Shown one piece after another: positions 8,703-21,000 of a DNA stretch of 38,025 nt. The notes under the pieces are model-generated. The model was not told the origin of the DNA. It was given only the letters and a program-made list of their open reading frames with translations, and searched no databases. The stretch comes from a virus: IMG/VR virus record IMGVR_UViG_3300030419_006576, positions 1 to 38,025 of that record; one strand, given 5' to 3'. The position numbers were made by a program, and so were the translations under genes. Position 1 is the stretch's first letter. Each line of letters opens with the position of its first letter.

Positions 8703-10517
8703 ATGAGATGTGACAACAAGAGAGATACTAAATTAGTTCCCATTAAATACACCAGTAGAGAATTCGCAACAATTAAAAATGATTTGGTGGAATATGCAAA
8801 AAGATATTATCCAGATACTTTTAAAGATTTCAACGAAGCGGGCTTCGGGGCCCTATTTTTAGATACTGTGGCATATGTGGGGGACATATTATCATTTTAT
8901 TTAGACTTCCAGGCAAATGAGTCATTTTTAGATACAGCTTTAGAATACGATAATATTATAAAGCTTGGCCGACAAATGGGGTATAAATTTAGAGGAAATC
9001 CTAGTTCGTGCGGTTTCGCCACATTTTATATTTTAGTGCCGTCTCTCCCGAATGGACTCGGCCCCGACACAAGATATTATCCCATTTTGAGAAAGGGAAG
9101 TGAATTTAGAACTGCTGATGGCGTTGGCGTTTTATTAAATGAGAACGTTAATTTCAAACATTCAGACAACGAAGTAATTGTTGCACAGGTGGATGACACA
9201 ACCGGCGTCCCCACGTCGTATGCTATAAGGGCCATGGGGCAGGTTATTTCTGGAGAATTAACGGAAGATATTGTGACCGTGCCTGAGTTTAAAAAGTTTT
9301 TACGTGTTTCGTTGTCTGCTGAACATATAACAGAAATTATTTCTGTTGTAGACACTGAAGGTCATGAATATTACGAAGTTGATAATTTGTCACAAAATGT
9401 AATCTACAAGTCTATAGTTAATAGAAGTTCGGATGCCGATAATGTAAAATCTATTTTAAGACCTTTTGTGGTTCCAAGAAGATTTGTTGTCGAACAAGAC
9501 AAACGCAATAGAACATATTTGCAATTTGGTTATGGATCAGAGACTCAACTAGTTACGGATGCGGTTGCTGATCCAACAACAATTACCTTGCAACAGAATG
9601 GTAAAGATTATACCACCGACCCGTTTTTTGACCCAACAAAGTTGACAGAAAGTGATAAATTTGGTATTTCCCCCGCCAACACCAAGCTGACTATAACATA
9701 TAGAACAAATACTAAAAATAATGTAAACATAGGGGCGAATAAACTGATAAAAGTGGCGAGGCCATTATTTACCTTTTCTGACCTTTCTTCATTAAACAAC
9801 GACACTGTTAGATTTGTTGCAAACTCTGTTGAGGTGAGCAACGAAGATCCAATTACGGGCGACGTAAGTTTCCCCTCCTCGGAAGAGTTGAAAAGAAGAA
9901 TTTATGATCACTATGCTGCTCAAAATCGTGCTGTGACTAAGCAAGATTATGCTTCCACGATTTATTCGATGCCACCTCAGTTTGGGGCGATTAAGAGAGC
10001 CACAGTGGTTAGAGACGATGATTCTTTTAAAAGAAACTTAAATGTTTATCTGTTGGGGGAAAATAGTGATGGAACATTAACCACAGCAAGCGCCACACTC
10101 AAAAAAAATGTAAAAATATGGCTTAACAAGAACCGTATGATTAATGACACTGTAGATATTTTAAACGCTAGAATATTGAATATATCAATAGATTTTGTAA
10201 TTTTGGCGGATTTAGAATTCAATAAGTTTGATGTTCTTTCGACGGCAATTAGCACCTTAAGAGACAAAATGAAAACTGCAAAAGAGATAGGCGAGGCTTT
10301 TTACATAACCGATGTCTATAAAATTTTAAACGATGTTGACGGCGTACTGGACGTTCAGAGTGTGCAAGTTGACCAGAAAACTGGCGCCAATTATGCCGAT
10401 TTAGATTTTGACATTTATAATTATATGTCTGCTGATGGAAGATACTTTACAGTACCAGAAGATGTTATTGTCGAAATAAAGTATCCACTAGAAGATATCC
10501 AGGGAGTGATTAAATAA
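8703..10517 (+). CDS. gp6: Baseplate wedge protein, gp6 / BaseplateJ-like
   Basis: The product is 604 residues, close to T4 gp6 in length. The N-terminal part holds the 'helix, DTVAYVGDILSFYLDFQANESFLDTA' block (about 50-80) seen in gp6-like and BaseplateJ proteins. The middle has a strand ending in QFGYGSE (274-280), equivalent to the FGDG-type motif. The C-terminal part has the QNRAVTKQDYASTI segment (from about 405), where new wedge domains begin with 'ENRAVTxxDY' in this family, followed by alternating beta and helix elements. gp6 dimers form the baseplate inner ring together with gp25 and gp7, which matches the adjacent gp25 homologue. Its TAA overlaps the next ATG by one base, so the genes are likely translationally coupled. 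Confidence 0.85.
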   Translation: MRCDNKRDTKLVPIKYTSREFATIKNDLVEYAKRYYPDTFKDFNEAGFGALFLDTVAYVGDILSFYLDFQANESFLDTALEYDNIIKLGRQMGYKFRGNPSSCGFATFYILVPSLPNGLGPDTRYYPILRKGSEFRTADGVGVLLNENVNFKHSDNEVIVAQVDDTTGVPTSYAIRAMGQVISGELTEDIVTVPEFKKFLRVSLSAEHITEIISVVDTEGHEYYEVDNLSQNVIYKSIVNRSSDADNVKSILRPFVVPRRFVVEQDKRNRTYLQFGYGSETQLVTDAVADPTTITLQQNGKDYTTDPFFDPTKLTESDKFGISPANTKLTITYRTNTKNNVNIGANKLIKVARPLFTFSDLSSLNNDTVRFVANSVEVSNEDPITGDVSFPSSEELKRRIYDHYAAQNRAVTKQDYASTIYSMPPQFGAIKRATVVRDDDSFKRNLNVYLLGENSDGTLTTASATLKKNVKIWLNKNRMINDTVDILNARILNISIDFVILADLEFNKFDVLSTAISTLRDKMKTAKEIGEAFYITDVYKILNDVDGVLDVQSVQVDQKTGANYADLDFDIYNYMSADGRYFTVPEDVIVEIKYPLEDIQGVIK

Positions 10518-12061
10518 TGCCGATATTAAGATATACTGCCAGTGCCGACACTACAATAACAAATGCTTATAAGCCAAACTTGGTTAATAAGGGCACTGGT
10601 TCTAATATGGGCGCAGCAGATTCGTTACAGATATTTTCTATTTATGGTCGTGCAAGCAGTTCAGCCGGAATATTTACTTCTATTGAAAAGTCGAGAGTAT
10701 TAATCAACTTTCCTATTGGTGATATTCGTGCTGATAGAAATTCCGGCGTGATCCCAGCAAGCGGCAATGTTTCGTTCCATCTCAGAATGTACAATGCTAG
10801 AACACCTTTTACACTCCCTAAAGAATATACATTAGTAGTCAACCCAGTATCGCGCTCCTGGCAGGAAGGTTCCGGCATGGACATGGATTCTTATATAGAT
10901 ACTGGATACGCCAATTGGATAGCAGCTTCTAGTGCTAGTGTGGGGGGTGCCATTACGAACTGGACAACTGAAGGTGGCGACTATCATAATTCTGGATACG
11001 TTTCTGGTAATATTTTACCACCGGAGTATACACAATATTTCGAAAAGGGAAATGAAGATTTAAATATAGATATATCCACCACAGTAGAAGAGTGGATGGC
11101 AAGCAATAAAGGCGCAACCACCAATTATGGAATGGGTATTATGCTGACAGCCAGCCAAGAGGACGGCGGTGAGAAAAAATCTTACTACATTAAGAAATTC
11201 TTTTCACGAACTAGTGAGTTTTTCTTCAAGAGGCCAGTGATTGAAGCCCGGTGGGATGATTCAAAAAAAGATGATCGTGGAGATTTTTATCTTAGCAGCG
11301 CACTAGCACCAGCAGCTGATAATTTAAATCGACTGTATTTGTACAACTTTATTAGGGGTAAACTTAGAGACATCCCTAGCGTCGGTACTGGGGGAAGCCT
11401 TTTTGTGAGCTTGTATTCTGGAACGACTGGGCCATCAAGCCACCGCACAGGTGGTGGCAAACTAAACTTACCTGCGGGTGGCGGTGTTTCTTCTGCGGGC
11501 AGTGTCAACATAACTGCATCTTGGGTAAGTACGGGAATTTATTCAGCTTCGTTTGCCACAACTTCTTCCGTTTCTTCTAGCTCTACTGAATATTTATATG
11601 ATGTGTGGCATAGCCCGGGTGTGGTTGAATACTTTACAGGCTCTGGTATATCTGCAAAAACAATTCAAGCGTCGAATATACAGCCGGCCAACGATTGGGT
11701 CACCACAATAACTAATTTGAGACCATCCTATAAGCGTGTAGAGCACCCCAGATTCAGAGTGTTTACGCGCCAACAAAATTGGAATCCAACTATTTATTCA
11801 AAAGCGACCACTGCGATTGAGCCACAAATTCTTAGAGATGCTTATTATAAGGTTTATAGGATATATGATAATACAACCGTGGTAGAATACGGAACAGGGA
11901 GCATCAAATATACTCAATTATCATATGATGCCAGTGGCAGCTATTTCGATTTAAAAATGAATCTTTTGGAAGCGGGATATGCTTATGGGATTAAAATAAT
12001 GTCTCTCAATGACGGTGTTACTTACGAACATCCAGAAATTTTTAAATTTAGAGTAGATTAA
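10517..12061 (+). CDS. Virion protein with DNRLRE/CBM-like N-terminal domain
   Basis: The product is 514 residues. The N-terminal 245 residues show the pattern of DNRLRE-type beta-sandwich domains: an ADTTIT...GSNMGAADSL opening, a long first-sheet strand before RSWQEGSGM (about 113-120), a Trp-containing NWTTEGGDY segment, and a closing DISTTVEEWM...NYGMGIML segment (about 180-210). Such domains are often found in secreted carbohydrate-binding or adhesive proteins. The rest is Ser/Thr/Gly-rich beta structure with fibronectin-like strands (YAYGIKIMSLNDGVTY). It starts within the gp6-like stop codon and is followed after 2 bases by the 3167-residue giant gene, so all three are likely made together. 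A role in baseplate periphery or host-surface contact is inference. Confidence 0.6.
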   Translation: MPILRYTASADTTITNAYKPNLVNKGTGSNMGAADSLQIFSIYGRASSSAGIFTSIEKSRVLINFPIGDIRADRNSGVIPASGNVSFHLRMYNARTPFTLPKEYTLVVNPVSRSWQEGSGMDMDSYIDTGYANWIAASSASVGGAITNWTTEGGDYHNSGYVSGNILPPEYTQYFEKGNEDLNIDISTTVEEWMASNKGATTNYGMGIMLTASQEDGGEKKSYYIKKFFSRTSEFFFKRPVIEARWDDSKKDDRGDFYLSSALAPAADNLNRLYLYNFIRGKLRDIPSVGTGGSLFVSLYSGTTGPSSHRTGGGKLNLPAGGGVSSAGSVNITASWVSTGIYSASFATTSSVSSSSTEYLYDVWHSPGVVEYFTGSGISAKTIQASNIQPANDWVTTITNLRPSYKRVEHPRFRVFTRQQNWNPTIYSKATTAIEPQILRDAYYKVYRIYDNTTVVEYGTGSIKYTQLSYDASGSYFDLKMNLLEAGYAYGIKIMSLNDGVTYEHPEIFKFRVD

Positions 12062-12063
12062 TT

Positions 12064-15000
12064 ATGCCAAATATTAAAGATCTCTTCGAGAATCAAAATA
12101 AATCATATCAGGTTTTGTCATCGAAAAACATAAGTGATTTAACAGCTAGTGACGATGTAGAGTCTTTCGGATATTTGCAGGCATACAAGAAGGAAGATGA
12201 TAGGTTTTTCCCTGCAGCAGACTATACCAAACCAGAACATTTTGTTAAATACGGGTCTGCCAAAAGATACTATGTTGATTCAATTAGAAGAATTTATCGT
12301 ATGTATCCATATGATGGGTCACATAAAGAAAAAATTGAATGGCATAATTCTTCTTCATACTTAGATAACTTTATTTTCAATACTGAATATCCTCGAACTA
12401 ACGGATTTTTGAACCTTGCTGTGCCCTCTTATGGCACGATGACGGTTTATGGATTTAGCAGCACATCATTGCGGTCTGCTTTTGCATCGTCGTCAACATC
12501 GCAATATGTTTCTATTGTTGGCGGCCCACACGCCGCTGCTGTTATTGACACGGAAGATGACACGACACCAAAAGATTATAAATCTAAAAGCGCCAAGAGT
12601 TCATACGTGTCCACACTCGCCAATATATACGACGTCAGCAAGAGGAGAGCATCGAATCTGGCTATGGACGGCACACCGGGTAATACCGTTGAATGTTGGA
12701 TCAATTCATATAATGTAAAATCTGGTTCCGATAGTCTCACGACTGCTTTATTCGATTTATGGAATGGGCCCCCTGGTGGTTATGAATTATCAGATATACA
12801 TACGGCTCTTGGCAGCGCAAGCTATGGTCGTTTTCTAATTGAAAAGCGCGTCTTTCGCGACAAAGGGCTTCCGCACAAGGGGGCTAATTTTCATGTAACA
12901 TATATGTCTGGCACAAGCGGCGTTGAAAGGGTGCCTGTTCTACTTACGGGCACCGTTGGCAATATAACGTCTTCTGGTGATTGGAACCACGTAGCTTTTA
13001 GTGTAAAAAACAGCGGCCTTAGTGACAGCGATAGGGGACTAGAGGTTAAAACCTATTTAAACGGAGAGTTGGTTGACAGAATTCTAACAGGAAGTTCGGT
13101 AGGGGAGGTTACAGGTACATTAAATGCTAATTTGGGCGCCTATAGATATTTCCCAACTAGCGACATCAAAGTTGCAGCCATAGAAACACATGCGCCATCT
13201 GTTACTGATTTTGAAGGATGGGGCTCTCTTTCCGGCGCGTTAGACGAATTTAGGTTTTGGAAAAAGGCCAGAACTTCCCAGGATGTCGGGCGCAACTGGT
13301 TTACTCAGGTACATGGAGGCACAAACAGCGATGATGCCAACACCGATTTGGGTGTTTATTATAAGTTTAATGAAGGGAACACGACTTCCGCGTCTTTTGA
13401 TTTGACGGTGTTGGACTATTCTGGCAGAATATCCAATGGTACGATTAAGAATTATACTACAGGAATGCGACACACTGGATCCGCCATGGTTGTCGCCAAA
13501 GCAGCAGATCAGGAATTCAAAGACCCTATCATTTATTCCTTCCATCCAGACGTTAAACGACTATTTGACAGTAAAGAGCAACTTGGCGAACATTACGATT
13601 ACACTAACAATTCTTCTATACGAGGCACCTTTCCAGATTGGATATTGGATGAGGATGTTGAGAAGGGCGGCGGCCATTTAGGCAATATAATACAGATTAT
13701 TTCACAATATTTTGACAATGTGCAAGTATTGACTGATTATTTAAGCCACCTTAAAGATATTGAATATACAAAATATCGAGAGATAATCGCCGCTTGCAAA
13801 GACAACGGGGGCTCCTTTTACAGTGAGCTTGCGGCCAATGTGGACTCATCACTGTCTTCTAGTTTTGCTAGTAAGCCGTTGCCGTTTAGTAAACATTTAT
13901 TAAATTCTGTAGGATTAAATGTACCAGAGTTATTTGTTGATGCGACAGTTTTAGAAGCGCTGTCTTCTAGAAACGAAGACGAAATTTTTAAAAACAAAAT
14001 AGCCGAGGTTAAAAACCAAATATATCAAAACATTTATAATAATATAAATTATATTTTTAAATCCAAGGGGACTGAAAAGGCATTTAGAAACCTAATCCGC
14101 TGTTATGGCGTTGATGAAGAATTGGTAAAAATAAATTTATATGGGGACAATGTTACTCACGAGATAAGAGATAATTATAGATCCACAGCCGCAAAAAAGG
14201 CATACGTAGATTTTAATAGCAATGGCAGGTTTTCCTCCGTTGTTTATCAAATGACAGCCAGCACTTTGCCGTATTCCAATAACGCTACTTCTTCGTACAT
14301 ACCTTCAACCGCAGACCTCCCAGGTGGTGGTTTTGGTATGACTTTTGAGACAGAAGTGCTGTTTCCAAAGAAGGCGAAGAACAACCCTGGTTATCAACCA
14401 TATGACTATTTGACCGCTTCACTTTTTGGCATTCACACTGCGTTGACTAAATCAACTCTTGACACGTCGCTTTTTGCTGGCGAAACAACGTGGGGATCCC
14501 CGGATTTTTCTGAATTTAAAGTATATGCGGTAAAAGACGTCAATGAAAGCCATCCACGCTATGCGGGTGATGCATATTTTCAACTCACTAGCTCTGCTCT
14601 TGGAATCAATTTAACTAGTAGTGTTTTCAAGGGTATTTATGATAATGAGAAGTGGAACCTCGCGTTTAGAATTAAACCAACAAAATACCCATGGGCCAAC
14701 AGTGTTGTTAGCAGTACTGGTTCTCTGTCCTCGTATGAAGTATCACTTTACGGTGTAAATACTAATTTAGACATTGTTTCGAATGAGTTTTTATTATCTG
14801 CATCGGTTGATTCGTCACATGCAAATAATTTCCTTTCAGGTTCCAAGAGATTGTATCTGGGGCCACATAGAACAAACTTTACCGGAGCTATTCTATCGAG
14901 ATCGGATGTTAAAATTTCTTCCACTAGAGCATGGATGGATTACTTAACTAACGATGAGATAAAGGCCCACGCCAGGGACGCAGAAAATCGTGGCGTTTTA

Positions 15001-18000
15001 CATCCTTATAGGAATGCATTTGTATTCCAAACCTCGTCCAGCCCATTTTATATTCCGCGCTCGGATCTGATGATATTTGAATGGGATTTCTCGCAAGTCA
15101 CGTCTTCTGACGCCCTGGGGCAATTCCAGTTCCAAGATATTAGCTCTGGGTCCACAAGTGCAAACTATGAGCCCTGGGGAGTTACAGACGATAGATACGG
15201 CGGCTTGCGAGATATTTTAAGAAGCCAGTATGCTGGAGTTGGGAATCTATTCCCGGCAGGAAGTAAGGAGGTTGTGCAGAGAGAATATATCTATTCGGCA
15301 AAACAAGTTCCACCTGAAATTATTAATAGTTCGGATATGGTTAGTATATTAGAGCGCGATGATCTCGTATTTACGAAAGAGAGTCGCCCTATCGACTATT
15401 TCATAGCTGTTGAAAAAAGCATGTATCAAACAATCACACAAGAGATGTTGAAAATGTTTGCTACAATACAAGATTTTAACAATCTTATTGGTGAGCCGGT
15501 TAATCGATATCGTGGCCAATATAAAGATATGGAAAAGTTGAGGAGCTTGTTCTTTGAGAATATCGGGAACTCTCCAGACCTTGATAAGTATGTTGATTTT
15601 TATAAATGGATTGATGCTTCAATAACCAAATTCTTAGAACAATTTTTCCCAGCATCTGCAAATTATGCAAAAGACATGAGGACTGTTGTTGAAAATCATG
15701 TTTTAGAAAGAAATTCATATAGAACCAAGTTTCCAACTTTAGAAATGAAGCAGGAAGACCCTGAAACAACAATATTGGGCATTAACGAATTGACATATAA
15801 TTGGAAGTATGGTCATGGACTTCTGCCCTCGGATGAAGTAGAATCTAACAATTGTTTGTGGTGGGGGCAGAGAGCAGAGCGAGGGAATCACAGGATTAGC
15901 CAGAGTGTGGCTGCAGTTAATGATGATCGTGCCACCATTTTACACGTTGCAACCACTGATAATAGCGGGTCTTACTTAAAAAGAATACAAGGGTCCACAT
16001 ATGTCCTTAGAAAATTATCTCGACCCTATAAAGAAGGGGTCACATTCAGCGAGCAAGTGCATGGCGGTGTAAACTACCCCGGCAATAAAACTGGTGATTT
16101 TTATAAAGCCAAAGTGAGAGAGTTTGGTAATGATAATACTATCACATTTGATAGTGAAAGGATTTTTTCTGATTCGGAACGCAATTGTGACGACGATGAT
16201 AATACCAAATATAAGGAAAAATTAAAATTTGAATTGAAGCCGTCAACGGAGCCAAGCGCTTTTAGGGGAAGTTTGATTGCTCCCTTTAACATGTATTACA
16301 AAGATACAGCGATGACAGCCAGTTCTATTATTAGAGATATTGCTAATGAAGTTGAATTTGTTAATTTACATGCTGACTCATACGGGCCGAATAATGAAAT
16401 ATCTATGCAGAGTCCTTTTACGGAAAAATATGTCGGAGGAAATCAACATAGACACGTTGCTTTAAATAACCCCACAGGCACCACTGAAAACGATTTGGAT
16501 AATCCGCTTACTAGGCCAGAAGCTTTTGTCATAAAGTTGGACGGAGAGAATAGAATACAAGGTCCAGATTATGGCAATGCCCACAAGCCAAGAGCGACAT
16601 ATACTCGCGAGCCACTGGCAAAACGTCCGCTTAATATTAAAAATATTTTGCAAAGAACAGGATCGACACCATCTACAATTATTGGTAACTATACTAAAAA
16701 TTATGAAGTGGTGCAAACTTCTGGCCGCAAAACAAATAATAAATATTTCGTTGAGGCCACTGGGACTGGCTTTGGGCATTTGACGGACACAACTGGCTTG
16801 TGGGCCTCCCCGGAAGTTCCGTTCTTATCTGGAAATTTCGATTTTGTCTTACCAGCGCGGAAAGTCTATAACACTATTTTCGCAGAGAAGTTTTCCGCAC
16901 CGGGCAGTTTTGAAGTTATTTCTCGCGGATATACTGATCCGTTTTCGGAAGAATATTCTGTGTATAATGCGCTGCCGTTTAGAAATTTAACTGTGCGCGG
17001 AAGGAGCTTTAAAAAATTATCTTGGGAAACAAAGGGGACTTCCCATAAGCCAAGTGCAAGGCTTTTGATGAGCGCGAGTATTTGGTCCACATCTTCTCTC
17101 GGACTCAGATCACTGCTCACCAGACATGCTGCGTGGGGAGGATATGATTACGATGCCCATACGAGTGCGTCTTTTCACAAGGTAAACAGAAATGCGCTCC
17201 GAACCATCGAATACGATGGGGAATCCACGACCGCCTTCTTAACGGGCACCCAACATGACAATTGGTGGGTTCAGCATGCTATACCAAGAAGCGATTTGCA
17301 ATATACGTGGATTACGGCATCAATAAATCAAAGCGATCCCACTAATGTTTTTGGGTTTGGTTACTTCCCCCCTTATGGCGAAGTTTCAAGCTCTGGTGGG
17401 GGTTGGGAGTCGGCTGTTAATTTCATCACCGCCAGTTGTGTGGGGGGTTATAGACTCGCCTCGCTGCGGGTGATGGGTGAGGATATTGGCTCTGGCAAAA
17501 TCAACTTTATTCCAAATGATTTTGTTGGCTTGAATACAAATATAAATGATCCAATAAGCGCCAGTGCAAACACCGTTGGATATCCCAGCGGAGCTTTTTT
17601 CTATAAAAGTCCCACCGCCAGCCCCGGGACCTGGAGATATTTCGGGGGCTTGGTTCGTTCAGGGTTTGCCGGCAAATGGTCTGCGCTTATATTGAACGGT
17701 TTGAATCATCATCGCAACGGACCTTACCAACATCCCACGTGGAAGCAGATACGAACCGGAGAAACTGCAATTGCAAGGCACCACAAGAAGAATAATACGT
17801 TTTCCATATCGGTTCGTAATGAGGAAAACATTAATAAATTCACAGTATTTCCGAGGCTGTCGAAGTTGGAAGACTTGCGTGGCTTGCTTTCTTATAAAGA
17901 TATGCAGGGCTTCGGCCATAAGATTTCGAGAGCTTCTGTCACCAATGAGAACTACACAGAGCCGATGATAACATCGAAGTTTTCTCCAATCAGGCACACA

Positions 18001-21000
18001 TTAGATACTGTTAACGACAAAATACTTTCTGAATTGGTTGTGGATCACACATATGCAAACAACTTGGTCACATTCGCCAACCCAGCCTTGGCATCGAGAA
18101 TTGAACTTGCGATGGGCGGGCGCAATGATATTAGACCACTTAAAGAAGCTCAAGAACAAATTTACGATAAACTAGTTCACACTTATATTGGGGGCACAAT
18201 CCCAGCGGATTCTAACCCGATCAAAAGTTTCAAAAACATGATCTATAAGGAAACGGTTTATCCCAAGCACCAACATTCTTATCTTGATAAGACCCGAGGG
18301 AGAACTAAATATACAGAAACAATAACTGATCTTCAGTCGTCCGATTATACGAAGGCCCTGGGTGAGCAAAGGACTTTTTGGAAGGATTCCACTCCTTATC
18401 CGTTGCCGAACGGACGCTCCCGAGGCGCGACATATGCCAGAAATGCTCTCGGGTATATAGTAAGCGATCCGAAAGAAACAGGTGCTTGCCTCGACGGCAC
18501 GACCTTTGCTACAGACCTTAGTGTGTGGCCATTAGACGTAACCCTGTCCAATGTTGATGCCGGCCTAACAAACCTGCAACCAACAGGTTCTGCGAATGGC
18601 CAACTCTCTGTTGACACGACGACACCAACTCTGATTAAAATGGAGCGTAATCGCTCATATGATGTTCCAACGGCTTCTTTCTGTTATGAATATCACAATC
18701 AACAATATATTTTCATGCCGCATAACACAGTGGGCACCGCTTCTGGAGGTCCCTCTGCGAGACCACACACTCAAGTTATTCTATCCCCCCTTATTCCCAA
18801 ATGGCAAACTGGCCAGTTGGCCAATAAGAGCCCGTGGTTTAATACATATGAAGACTATGCTTTAGATATTAGGTCTATGGCCCAAGAATATACGGTAATA
18901 CCAGAATTTAGAATTTCTGAACACATGGGCTACTATTTGGACAAGGGTGGAGATTTCCGCTCCATAAACAATAAATTCATGACACTTGAAGGCGGCGCCC
19001 TGTCACAAAGTGCCGCCACCGAAGAAGGGGTCTTCGACAGTGCATTTTTCAACGAGTATAGTCATAGCGACTTCTTAAAGCATTTTGAAATTATAGAAAA
19101 ACAACACGAGGGCATATCTGAAGCAACGCAAGTAACAGTCAAGTGTCACGGTGTTAAAAAACTATTACCGTATAATGGATTTTATCCTGTTCTTAGAACA
19201 GTTCAGCTTGGCAACTTGTTTTCACAATCTTTTGCACCGTTTTTAACTGGAAGCACACAATTTCAGACCAACCCATATGCAGAGAGACTGTCTTCCATGA
19301 TGCAACCATTTTTTAATCCCGGCATATTATACAACACTATTAAATCAGGGATTGCCGTTGATTGGGTCGCCCTTACGGGTTCGGATATTAATCAGGCTTC
19401 GACCAACGAGACCTTTTTAACAGGTAATGCCGGCACATTCCGTCTCCCGTTTGAATCTTTGGTTGACCCCGCTGCGTATTTGCCAACTCCGACAGGTTCA
19501 TCTATACACGACGGAAAAAGCAGCCTCTATTACGCGGATACCACCACCTATAGAGGCAGTCAGGAACACGTCTCCAGCTCTTTTTCAGTTTGGAAGGGTC
19601 AGTCGAAACCACATTATAGTATGGCAATGAACAATTTCTTGGCGGAGGTGCCAAGCTTTTTCTTAAAAGGTGGCAGATTTAAAAATCTTATTTCTGGCCC
19701 CGAAAGCGGAATAAAACCGTTTGTTTCTGGTGTCACATATTATATGGACTTGGTGACCTACAAAACAGACGATTTTAAAATGTACGAGGGTCCACAAAGG
19801 GTCACGGGATCAAGCCTCGCATTTGGTCGAACGCCTGTGCAATGCCGGGGAACACATTACGGACCCGCCTTTGCTGTAACGGGAACTAGTGATTTAACGC
19901 GCCCAACAAACTGGAGATTCGATCCAGCGTTCGCCCCATATACTCCACCATATTTTTATGGCAAGTCTATTACAACTTTTGTCTTTAAACCACATCATTT
20001 GTGGGAGATGCTACCTGGAGAATCTCAAGCGATTGGAGATCAAACCGGATTTACAATGAACGATGTTCTCGGCTGGATCAAGGATTACGGCACAGTTCAC
20101 AGCAACACTCAAGAGCTTGATGAGAGGGGTTATTTAACAGGAGCCCTAACTGCGATTCCAAAGAATAAAGAGCACCCACCACAATACCAAGAGTGGGCAA
20201 CCGCAGCAAGAGAACAAATGACGAATGCCTCTTCTTTTAATTTGTTTGATATAATTGAAATACCGTCTGTGGAATTCAATCCTCAGACAAATCAACCTAT
20301 AAAAACGACAAATGCGAAAACTAATAAGTTTTGGTCTATTTCTCCAAAATTTGAGTGCCCAACATTAAACTTCTCTGGAACTGTAAGCACTAACGACATA
20401 TTCCCCGACGCCGCAGACGGCATCGATTGTAACACGAGAGGAATGTGGAGGGGCTATGGGGATGCGCCCAAGAGTGATCAAGGTATCTTCTTTGAAGTTA
20501 AAGAAACATATCCAACAATTACTTATGCCGCCAAGGCATCTAAGAACTTCGACCCCCTTCAGGGTTCTAGTGTTAATCCGCCACTTAGTGCTTCGCTGAT
20601 GCAGCACCTTGGTTTTAAAACTGGTTTAAGACGTCGTGTCGGGGAAGTGGCAGAAACGAAGAGAATTTATGAAGCAGTTGTGGCCATTCCTTTTAAAGAG
20701 ACCAACGGAAAGAAAAAGTTTTTCCCAATAATGTCTGCGACGGATCCGGTAATGAGATCGATTTTATCTCGTAAGGTGGTCAAATCTATCCTTGGTCAGG
20801 GAGAACCTGTGTCTCCAGATATATATGTTCCAGGGGATTCTATTATCAACATGGTTGAAACTATGCAAAATTATGTTTTCCCCCCGAATCTGGATTTCAT
20901 CACGAATGAGGATGTGGCTCCGTTTTGCATGTATATATTTGAATTCGATCATGAGTTAAACAGGCAAGATCTTGAAGATGTTTGGCAGGGCGTAATGCCC

